Source of the DNA: SMYC01 sp965197495
GTDB taxonomy: Bacteria > Acidobacteriota > Vicinamibacteria > Marinacidobacterales > SMYC01
Direction of reading: 5' to 3'
Assembly (NCBI GenBank): GCA_965197495.1
Contig: OZ240210.1
Location: forward strand, 2,294,001 to 2,358,000
Length of the DNA: 64,000 nt
Position numbers and translations under genes: made by a program. Position 1 is the first letter of the stretch. Each line of letters starts with the position of its first letter. Below the pieces are notes generated by a model. That model worked only from the letters and a program-made list of their open reading frames with translations, had not been told where the DNA came from and ran no database searches. This document shows positions 57,107-64,000 of the stretch, piece after piece.

Positions 57107-57700
57107 CTATCCTTCCTTGCCACGGCCTTGCCACGGTAACGTCGCTTTCTTGCCGAAATCCGCTTGCCATAGCCCGACAATGGACTCGAGCGTTTTCTTG
57201 GCGGCTGCGGGATCTTTGGGTCGGAAGCGAAAGAGCTTCTCCTTCGCCGCCGTGCGCCACGACTGTAATACCTTGGCATGCGCGCCGGTCTCGGTATGGA
57301 TGTTCTTTGCGTGAACGAGAAGACGCGATGGAAGCTCGGTTTTCGTTCGACTCGCGCGAATCTCTCCTTGCGATTCTACTCGTTGCAGGAGCGTGCGGTC
57401 GTCTTTGGAGAGGCCGTCCATCTGCCAACGATCGTGCGCCATAGCGACCGATAACAGATCCCGCCAAAACCGCGCGTGCACGAAGGTTTCTTTGTTCAGA
57501 ACGAGCGTCGTCAAAAGAACGTCTTCATGGTCATCGAGCTTCTCGACGACGGCATAGATCGCATGCGCCTTCGGATGGGACCACCAGGATCCCTTTATCG
57601 GCTCACCTACGACGATCCCCGCGATACTCGGTAGCGCGCTGTCCGTCACAAGGAGAAGGCCGTGCTTCTCGAGCTCACTTCGGACCCGCCGCAGGCTCAC
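57107..57700 (-). CDS. Hypothetical protein, possible winged-helix
   Basis: 197 residues starting VSLRRVRSELEKHGLLLVTD and continuing LPSIAGIVVGEPIKGSWWSH. It contains a Trp-rich loop and a charged C-terminus. I do not recognise a named family with certainty; the N-terminus could be a winged helix. There is no signal peptide or membrane span. It ends six bases before the amidohydrolase start, so it heads a four-gene operon with that gene, the Nramp remnant and trmO. The frame is intact. Confidence 0.65.
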   Translation of the reverse strand: MSLRRVRSELEKHGLLLVTDSALPSIAGIVVGEPIKGSWWSHPKAHAIYAVVEKLDDHEDVLLTTLVLNKETFVHARFWRDLLSVAMAHDRWQMDGLSKDDRTLLQRVESQGEIRASRTKTELPSRLLVHAKNIHTETGAHAKVLQSWRTAAKEKLFRFRPKDPAAAKKTLESIVGLWQADFGKKATLPWQGRGKEG

Positions 57701-57831
57701 GGGCGCATCCTATCCGCATCACCGTCGAGCGTCCATTCGCCCGGTCACTTTCACGTCTCTGCGAATTGGTATCATCGAAAACTTGAAAAGGGGATCTTTC
57801 GCTGGTACCAATTCCGGCCTAGACGGAGCGC

Positions 57832-58492
57832 ATGACGGAGCACCTTCTCACCGACCGAACGCTCCACGATCCATCGGCTCCCGAGCCGCGGATCTTATGA
57901 CCGCAAAGAGATTTACGACATTCTTGATCAAGGGATCCTGGCCCACGTGGGCTTCACGACAGTTCTTGGTCCCGTGGTGATCCCGATGGGCTACGCCCGG
58001 CGCGGGGACACGATTCTGCTACACGGCTAGGCGAAAAGCCGCCTTTTGAACGATCTAACGAAAGGCACGGACGTCTGTATCACGCTTACGCTACTCGACG
58101 GCCTCGTTCTCGCGCGTTCGACCTTTCACCACTCGATGAACTATCGCTCCGTCGTCGTGTTCGGCCACTCCTCGGTCATCGAGGACCCACAGGAGAAAAA
58201 CGCCGCGCTCGAGCATCTCGTCGAGCACCTCGTGCCTGGCAGAGGCGCCGAGGCGCGCGGTGCTTCGGAAGGCGAGCTCGCGGCGACGCTCGTTGTCGAA
58301 GTACCCATCGCCGAGGCTTCGGCAAAGGTGCGCACAGGTCCGCCGGTCGACGAAACAAAGGATCTCGAGATAGACATCTGGGCGGGAGTGCTCCCCCTTC
58401 GATCGAGACGGGCGAGCCCATCGCGGACGAGCACACCGCTCGGGACAAGCCTGTGCCAGATTACGTGCGCGATTATCCGAAAGGGCGCGCGT
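57832..58492 (+). pseudogene. Pyridoxamine 5'-phosphate oxidase-like flavin-binding protein, decayed
   Basis: ATG 57832 starts TEHLLTDRTLHDPSA. A frameshift near 57893 leads to YDRKEIYDILDQGILAHVGF, and a TAG at 58028-58030 follows LLHG. The reading resumes with GTDVCITLTLLDGLVLARS, SMNYRSVVVFG and AKVRTGPPVDETKDLEIDIW. Near 58400 it shifts again to IETGEPIADEHTARDKPVPD and YVRDYPKGR. These blocks are those of NimA-like or COG3467 flavin-nucleotide-binding proteins. At least two frameshifts and one stop are present. Confidence 0.7.
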
Positions 58493-58870
58493 GACCATCA
58501 GTTCCCAACGGGCGCGACGATGCCGCTCGCACGCCGGCTGAAACTGCTTGCCTGGGCCGAAGCTCATAACAGCTTGGTGCTCGAGGATGACTACGACAGC
58601 GAATATCGCTACGAAGGCCGTCCCCTCGAGGCGATCCAAAGCTTGGACGGCGCCGGGCGCGTCCTTTATATAGGGACGTTCTCGAAGGTGCTCTTTCCCG
58701 CGCTCCGTCTCGGATTTCTCGTGCTGCCTCCGGCGCTCGTCCCTGCCTTCACGCGCGCGAAGTGGCTCGCGGATCGGCACGCCCCTTCGCTCGAGCAAAC
58801 CGCTCTCGCTTAGTTTCTCAAATCTGGTGAGTTCGAACAACACCTGCGCCGCGGTGTGTACATGCCGGAT
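58493..58870 (+). pseudogene. MocR-type regulator, C-terminal aminotransferase fragment
   Basis: The frame reads HQFPTGATMPLARRLKLLAW, LEDDYDSEYRYEGRPLEA and GRVLYIGTFSKVLFPALRLG, which holds the PLP lysine. A TAG at 58811-58813 follows LEQTALA, then FLKSGEFEQHLRR. This is the aminotransferase-like half of a MocR/GntR regulator; the DNA-binding half and the first part of the fold are missing, joined directly to the preceding pseudogene. MocR regulators often neighbour such flavin-binding genes. Confidence 0.7.
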
Positions 58871-58985
58871 CTCCTTCGCCTCCGGTTAGCGCCCCGGTGC
58901 ACTCTGGTCGAGTCTGCTGGCGCTGATCGCGTGAGCTTGGGGCGCGCGCAAAAATGCGAACTTATTCTTGGGCGGGCCCTTAGAT

Positions 58986-59776
58986 CTACGGCTCTTCTTC
59001 CTTTTCCTGCTTCCCCCGGTCGATGCCCGCCACATGATAGCTGCTCCTGACTGGTCGCAGGTAGACAGCGATCGGATCGTCCCACTGAGAAAAATCCTTG
59101 TTAAGGGAACGGATCTCAGCCATGAGGAAATCGTCGGGGCCCTTGCGCGGCCGTTCGGGAAGCTCGCTTCTCGTCTCCGACTGCGTGACGGCAGAGCGCA
59201 ATGCTTCGTGCGCTCCGGTTCGATTGTCGAATAGCGACCAGCTTACCGAGTAGCGCGTCTCGGAATCGACAACCCATGAGCTTTTGAAAGGTTCGTGAAC
59301 TCCAGGTAGCGTCCCGAGATCCGGAAGTCGGCGAGAGGGTTGGTCCCATTGATGCCAGCCTCTCCGCACTTCGCCTGGCGCTGTAGGAATATATCGAGAA
59401 AATATTGAGCGACGTTGGGATCACTATACTCGCCTGTCTCGACGATGGCTTCGAGCTCTTCGCGCGTGAAGCGCATGATGATCTTTGCCGCCCAAAAGGC
59501 GTCCCGCGGGGTCATACGAACAAAAGCTGGGTTGGGATAGTCGTTGCGCCATGCGAGGCAATCAAAGGCTTCCCCCTCCCACCGCCCTACCGACTGATAT
59601 TCCGGGTAAGGCGGCCACTTGACGTGACGGTACTCTGGGACACGAAATCCAAAGCCGAAGGCGTTCTTCTTCACCTCGCTGAGGTCCAGCCAGTAGGTGA
59701 AACTCAAGTTGGGAAACTGCATGTCGACGGACCCGCTTCCGAAAGTAGATCCAAAGTCGAGCAAGTAATGCCGCAC
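58986..59776 (-). pseudogene. C-terminal part of a large conserved exported protein, frameshifted
   Basis: The first frame reads RHYLLDFGSTFGSGSVD, then FRVPEYRHVKWPPYPEYQ, AFDCLAWRNDYPNPAFVRMT and AQYFLDIFLQRQ. Near 59280 the coding shifts frame to WVVDSETRYSVSWSLFDNRT and IAVYLRPVRSSYHVAGIDRG. I recall this block order from a family of roughly 600-700-residue exported proteins without assigned function, common in Acidobacteriota genomes. Only the last third is present. It is joined upstream to an unrelated outer-membrane fragment. Confidence 0.55.
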
Positions 59777-60338
59777 GAAGCGCTTGCCGTCGTCAGATCG
59801 CGATACGCTCCCTCCAACTTGAGCTCGATCCGTCGGCCCACCTGGGGAGGCGGAAAGACGAGTTGCCCGTCGAACATGGCGTACCCCCGCGTGGAGTAGC
59901 GACCATTGATTTGGTATTGGACGTACTGGCGTCTAGCCCGTGGATATAGCCTCCACCGAAGACGGTCCCGGATCCGGAGGGCATGCCGCCGAACACCGGC
60001 CGGAACCCGCGCCAGCCCTTGATCAGCCAGTTCATCGGAAACTTCGCCTTCTCCCACCGGCGTGTCCTCGCTTCCATGTCGGAGACTTCGTAAGACCTCA
60101 GCTGCTGGGATTTCTCTTCGCGTAGCTGGCGAAGGAGCTCGTCGCGGGAGCTGGCCTCGCTCGCCTGCTCGCTCTCTTCTTCTTCGCCTGTGGGCTCCGG
60201 CAGCTGTACCGACCCGTCCGTCCTGGCATATTCACCGCTCCCACTGCCCGCGGAGGCAACCGTGACGCTCATCAAGACGATGATCATGATGCATTGCCAC
60301 CAGCGAAATCCACGTTTGAGCGAGAGCTGCTCGCTCAT
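59777..60338 (-). pseudogene. Outer-membrane beta-barrel (BamA/surface-antigen-like) N-terminal fragment
   Basis: ATG 60338 gives a signal peptide (WWQCIMIIVLMSVTVASA), an acidic/Ser-rich linker and a coiled segment (RDELLRQLREEKSQQLR). These are followed by FGGMPSGSGTVFGGGYIHG. Near 59930 it changes frame to YVQYQINGRYSTRGYAMF and GQLVFPPPQVGRRIELKLEG, typical of the first strands of a surface-antigen barrel. It then ends at a junction with the unrelated fragment below 59777. A frameshift and deletion are present. Confidence 0.55.
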
Positions 60339-60413
60339 CGATCTATCCTTCTTTGATAGCGTTTGATCCGTCCACTTGCACAGTTAGCGGATACGGCGCC
60401 AATGGCGCCCCCG

Positions 60414-60640
60414 CTACGCACCTAGTGTAAACGTATTCGAGAGAACAGGCTCAACAACAACCCGGTGCGCGGGCTCTGGTACAGCGCGTTTCTCTTTCTC
60501 GAGACGTTTCTCGACCATCAGAAAAGTCTCGCCGTCGGGAGAGATGTCGAAGTTGCGGAAGGCACTGTTCCTAGCCCTATAGGCAATTGCTTTGCACAGC
60601 TCGAAAACGGCTTTTCCAGGTCGAGTCTCACGATCGCGGC
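60414..60640 (-). pseudogene. Tail of a TolB-like WD40 propeller protein
   Basis: The C-terminal reading AFRNFDISPDGETFLMVEKR with a polar tail resembles the last strand of TolB/WD40-like propellers fused to Ser/Thr kinases or response regulators. Only about 50 codons look genuine. Bases 60641-60820 show nothing recognisable. Confidence 0.4.
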
Positions 60641-60818
60641 TTATTGAGACCTGGTGGAGCTCCACGAGCCAAATCTGGCGTCCTGAATCCATCATGTCCG
60701 CGGTTTTCAGGGGAGGGAGGCTATCACGAGAGTGCCGAGCGACGCCAGAGCGGGCATGTAAACAGACCGTGCAAGACGTCATGAAATCGAAGCTCGGCTC
60801 TCTCGTCCGGAGAGCACG

Positions 60819-61420
60819 CTAGAATTGCAGCAAGTGACGATTTCGGGCTTCATATGGCTGCGAAATATCGTCGAAAAAATCGAAGCGAAGCACCGTGTTA
60901 GCCTGATGAAGTGGAGGTGGCACCTTCTTCAGGAGTTCGGGAGGCTTCATACTCATGTGGTAGGAGCGAAATGGTCTTTCCGTAGACTGGATAGGCTGCG
61001 CGCCCGCATTCGCCAGAACACTTTTGATCTCATCGAACTCCTTGAACACTGCCCAAGTGAAAGCACACCAGCCAGCATTATATTTGGCGTCGATATCAAC
61101 GCTCTCATTGTTGCCTACCGGCATCGGCGTCATGCGGTTGGTCTGAAAAAATGCGAGCAAGAGCGCGTTGACTTCGGCCCCTTCGCCTCTTCCGCGTCGT
61201 GCGCTGAGATCGGACGGCGCGGCGAGCTGTTTGACCCGCGTGGCGGTCGTGCCTGAGAACTGAAACTCGCCCGGACGTCCCGTCACGCGTGCGATCGTAT
61301 CCACGAGCTCCGGGCCGGTGAGCACCCGGACGAATTTGCGCGGGTAGTAAGGCAGATAGTCGTCCTTCCACTCGGCGGGGTAGTACGTGTAACGGAACGA
61401 TACTCCAACCACGTCGAACT
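60819..61420 (-). pseudogene. Chimeric remnant: DUF1553-like segment plus unknown C-terminus
   Basis: YYPRKFVRVLTGPELVDTIA followed by RVTGRPGEFQFSGTTATRVK resembles the end of DUF1549/DUF1553 proteins, which accompany cytochromes in Planctomycetota and Acidobacteriota. The later part (FFQTNRMTPMPVGNNESVD, GWCAFTWAVFKEFDEIKSVL, ERPFRSYHMSMKPPELLKK) looks conserved but I cannot name it. The open frame extends to 61730 but has no coding character above about 61420. Confidence 0.4.
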
Positions 61421-61578
61421 CCATGGTCGGAAGCGGAAAACTGACGGCAATCACCCGGAGCCCAGCCGTGGGCGACGAGGGTCTGCTGGAGCGACGCGCC
61501 AGAGGCTGCGGTATCATGAACATCGAAACCGACGCGATCGAGCAGGATTCGATACTACCGTAGCGCGGGCTTGAAATA

Positions 61579-62424
61579 ATGGCGAGAAAGTTCCCCACGA
61601 GAGCCCGGCGGCCACCGATTCTATCCAATAAACACTGCGCCGCGACCTCAGTTTTTCGTCCAGAGAATCTGTTGCGTGAGGCACGAAGGCAGAAAGCTCT
61701 CTTGACTGACACGGTTCCCGCCGTCTGCATTCTCGACCCGGACGGCGATATCGTGCACGGCCTCCTGTCCGAGGGCCGGTCGCGACGAGATGAGCGATGG
61801 GCTTGCTACCACACTGTGCTTTGCCGGTTCGAGCTCGGTGGTATGGAGCTCGGTATCATCGGAAGCGCCGTTGGCGCCTCCTTTGCGGTTCTGGTCGCGG
61901 AAGAGCTGTTCGCCTCCGGATGTGAATTGCTCGTGAGCGTGTCCTCGGCAGGGCAAATCCTCTCGGTGCGCAAGCCTCCGTATTTTGTCCTCATAGAGAG
62001 AGCGCTTCGCGATGAGGGAACCAGCTACCATTACCTTCCCCCGTCCGAGTTCAGCGAAGCACACCATAGTCTGATCGAACGCGTCGATATTGAAATGGCT
62101 CAGTTAGCCGTCCCGGTCGTGCGCGGCGCGACTTGGACGACCGATGCGCCTTTTCGGGAGACAGAGGCTGCGATCGAGGCTTCGAAATCCCTCGGCCTTC
62201 TCGCCGTGGAGATGGAGGCAGCTGCTCTCTACGCTTTTTCTCGTGCCTGCCAGAAACCGGTGATTTGCTTTGCGCATGTAACGAACCGAATGGGCCAGAT
62301 CGAAGGAGACTTCGAGAAAGGCGCAACCGACGGTACCGAAGACGCGCTCCGGGTGATCACCACTGCTGCTTCTAGCTGGAAGAATTCCAGGGATCGACGA
62401 CCTTCCTCATCAGGGCTCTCCTGA
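61579..62424 (+). CDS. Nucleoside phosphorylase (uridine phosphorylase/MTAP superfamily)
   Basis: 281 residues. The phosphorylase core is visible: LGIIGSAVGASFAVLVAEEL, the SVSSAGQI strand, GATWTTDAPFRETEAAIEAS and the nucleoside-binding LGLLAVEMEAAALYAFS, where the Glu after VEM binds ribose. It would split nucleosides with phosphate for salvage. The first 35 residues are not conserved and a later start is possible. The frame is intact; no partner genes are adjacent. Confidence 0.85.
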   Translation: MARKFPTRARRPPILSNKHCAATSVFRPENLLREARRQKALLTDTVPAVCILDPDGDIVHGLLSEGRSRRDERWACYHTVLCRFELGGMELGIIGSAVGASFAVLVAEELFASGCELLVSVSSAGQILSVRKPPYFVLIERALRDEGTSYHYLPPSEFSEAHHSLIERVDIEMAQLAVPVVRGATWTTDAPFRETEAAIEASKSLGLLAVEMEAAALYAFSRACQKPVICFAHVTNRMGQIEGDFEKGATDGTEDALRVITTAASSWKNSRDRRPSSSGLS

Positions 62425-62684
62425 CGAGCTTGGTTTTTAGGACGGCCGCCGTTTCCCGCCAGACTCAGGAAAACTCGCGGCCCGACCCACCCCGGCGCTC
62501 GGTGGTAGAATCCCGGCCTGTCACGTACTTCGCGAAGCACCCGCCCGCCTGCTTCGAGCGTAAGTCGTCCTACCCGCTAGATTTCGGAGAAAGTGCTTTT
62601 TGCCGGGTGCTCTGTCTAGATCTAGATCAACGGAACATCCGCCGGAAACGCGAGGAGGACTTTTGGTCTCCCGTTTCTGGCAGC
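62425..62684. other. Intergenic region between convergent phosphorylase and hisIE
   Basis: The two flanking genes converge here, so terminators would be expected. I found no convincing stem-loop with a U-tract and no gene. Confidence 0.35.
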
Positions 62685-63302
62685 TCAATCGCCGACGCGG
62701 TGTCGTTCGCGCAAGACGTCCATCACCTCGGAGAGCCTACGATCCGAGGCCGTGAGCACCACCAGGAGGTGATAGAGGAGATCCGCGGCTTCTTCCACTA
62801 CGCGCCCGTCGCCGCTCGTCGCCGAGACCGCAACCTCGACTCCCTCCTCCCCGACCTTCTTCGCCATTGTCTCGATACCCTCGGCAAACAGTCGTGCCGT
62901 ATAGCTCTCCTCGGGATCGGCCGTCTTCCGATCGTCGATGATCGCGGCCAGGCGCCCGAGCCAACCGAGCCCGGGCGCGTCGTCATCGCCGAAACAGCTC
63001 GTCGTCCCACGGTGGCACGTCGCGCCCTTCGGTCGGACAAAGATGAGCAGTGCGTCGCCGTCGCAGTCGAGCTCCATGCGGTCGAGCTCGAGAGTGTTTC
63101 CGGAGCTTTCGCCCTTTTGCCACAAGCGTTTTTTGGTGCGGCTGTAAAACGTCACCAGACCACTCTCCCGGGTGCGCTCGAGCGCGGCGCGGTCCATGTA
63201 GCCCAACATGAGAACCTGAAGCGTCATCGCATCTTGAACGATCGCGGGGACGAGCCCGTTTCCCTTCTCCCAATCGATCCTGATCTCGTCGGTCGATGTC
63301 AT
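62685..63302 (-). CDS. hisI: HisIE: phosphoribosyl-AMP cyclohydrolase / phosphoribosyl-ATP pyrophosphatase
   Basis: 205 residues with both domains. The N-terminal cyclohydrolase (1-115) has ALERTRESGLVTFYSRTKKR LWQKGE, the zinc/magnesium sites ELDCDGDALLIFV and GATCHRGTTSCF. The C-terminal pyrophosphatase has SYTARLFAEGIETMAKKVGE and VVEEAADLLYHLLVVL. It performs steps 2 and 3 of histidine synthesis. ATG 63300-63302 overlaps the hisF stop by four bases. Confidence 0.95.
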   Translation of the reverse strand: MTSTDEIRIDWEKGNGLVPAIVQDAMTLQVLMLGYMDRAALERTRESGLVTFYSRTKKRLWQKGESSGNTLELDRMELDCDGDALLIFVRPKGATCHRGTTSCFGDDDAPGLGWLGRLAAIIDDRKTADPEESYTARLFAEGIETMAKKVGEEGVEVAVSATSGDGRVVEEAADLLYHLLVVLTASDRRLSEVMDVLRERHRVGD

Positions 63303-64000
63303 GGTCGCACCTCGATGCCTTCCCCGACCAGATAACGTTTGAGCGCGCCCATCTCGATGGAACGCTTGTGGAACACGCTTGCTGCTAGGGCCCCGTCGAC
63401 GTTCGTCTCGCGGAAGACGTCACGAAAATGCTCCGGGCTTCCCGCGCCTCCCGAAGCAACGAGCGGAATCTCTATGGCCTTGCGCATCAGCTTCAATTGT
63501 TCGAGATCGTAGCCCTGGCGCACGCCATCTTGGTTCATACAGTTGAGAACGATTTCTCCAGCGCCGCGGCGCTCGACTTCACGGGCCCAATCGAGTGTGC
63601 GTCGTCCACTCGCAACCGTCTTGTCCGGGTCACCAGTGTATTGATAGACGACGTACTCACCGTCTTCACTCATCGAATCGATCCCGATCACCACGCACTG
63701 CGTCCCGAAGACATTCGCGAGCTTGTTGACGAGCTCCGGCCTCTCGAGCGCGGGCGAATTGATCGAGATCTTCTCCGCACCCCTCGACAAGACGGTGCGC
63801 GCGTCCTCGACCGAGCGGATTCCGCCGGCGACGCAGAACGGGATGTCGAGCTCACGCGCCACATGCTCCACCCAATCTCGGCTCACGGAGCGGCCTTCGG
63901 CGGAGGCGGTAATGTCGTAGAACACGATCTCGTCGGCACCTTCGTCCCGGTAACGGCGCGCCAAGTCGAGTATGTCACCGACGTTTTCGTGATCCCGAAA
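63299..64000 (-). CDS. hisF: HisF: imidazole glycerol phosphate synthase cyclase subunit (start beyond window)
   Basis: The frame runs off the right edge; about 30 N-terminal residues are outside. It includes RDHENVGDILDLARRYRDEG, DEIVFYDITASAEGRS, IPFCVAGGIRSVEDARTVLS, AEKISINSPALERP, CVVIGIDSMS, EIVLNCMNQDGVRQGYDLE and VASGGAGSPEHF. This is a complete HisF TIM barrel with the second catalytic aspartate in NQDGVRQGYD. With HisH it makes imidazole glycerol phosphate. It is the upstream neighbour of hisIE in a his operon. Confidence 0.96.
   Translation of the reverse strand, partial: FRDHENVGDILDLARRYRDEGADEIVFYDITASAEGRSVSRDWVEHVARELDIPFCVAGGIRSVEDARTVLSRGAEKISINSPALERPELVNKLANVFGTQCVVIGIDSMSEDGEYVVYQYTGDPDKTVASGRRTLDWAREVERRGAGEIVLNCMNQDGVRQGYDLEQLKLMRKAIEIPLVASGGAGSPEHFRDVFRETNVDGALAASVFHKRSIEMGALKRYLVGEGIEVRP

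Overview
The window is a GC-rich bacterial chromosome segment. The protein families present (a DPP-like S9 peptidase, DinB, a PEP-CTERM fragment, NHL-repeat propeller, DUF1553-like and large Ig-like remnants, a Tat-exported FAD oxidoreductase) fit an Acidobacteriota-like or related environmental phylum. That placement is an inference; no rRNA or other decisive marker is present. No tRNA, rRNA or CRISPR array was seen.

The centrepiece is an unbroken, tightly packed seven-gene operon of about 19.4 kb on the minus strand (54739 down to 35320). In transcription order it encodes a PfaD-type enoyl reductase, a PfaA-like megasynthase (KS-AT-ACP-ACP-KR-DH), a PfaB/PfaC-like megasynthase (KS-CLF-AT-four hot-dog DH folds), then OleA, OleB, OleC and OleD. 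This joins a complete polyunsaturated fatty acid (PUFA)/polyketide synthase to a complete head-to-head olefin pathway. Neighbouring genes overlap by 4 to about 28 bases or lie up to about 10 bases apart, including ATGA and GTGA overlaps at oleA, oleC and oleD. The likely product is a long polyunsaturated hydrocarbon: the synthase makes a polyenoyl chain, OleA condenses two chains, OleD reduces the beta-keto acid, OleC closes a beta-lactone and OleB decarboxylates it. The first megasynthase has only one ACP with the phosphopantetheine serine; its second ACP has glutamine there. The second megasynthase lacks the acylglycerol-phosphate acyltransferase domain that I recall at the end of myxobacterial homologues.

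Almost everything around this operon is decayed. From 1 to 35 kb there are at least six insertion sequence types: a 2,211-bp IS1634-type element with two near-identical full copies and two remnants; a second 2,003-bp IS1634/IS4-type element, one full and one partial; ISL3, one full and one solo end; IS200/IS605; IS91 fragments; IS3 and integrase-core remnants. They interrupt a dimethylglycine-dehydrogenase-like gene, an amidase, an SsuB-type ABC ATPase, a serine recombinase and a trypsin-STAND protein. Target duplications let several of the original genes be rebuilt. Other genes carry frameshifts, in-frame stops and internal deletions: a terpene-cyclase-fold lipoprotein, a phosphodiesterase lipoprotein, a Tat FAD oxidoreductase, an amidohydrolase, an Nramp transporter, a flavin-binding protein, a MocR regulator and an outer-membrane protein. 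Intact non-mobile genes include the S9 peptidase, DinB, the NHL propeller protein, TrmO, a nucleoside phosphorylase and hisIE/hisF.

The contrast between an intact lipid operon and a gene graveyard suggests ongoing genome reduction with selection for the operon product. A host-associated or otherwise specialised lifestyle is one explanation, but it is only a hypothesis, and assembly errors could account for some single-base frameshifts.
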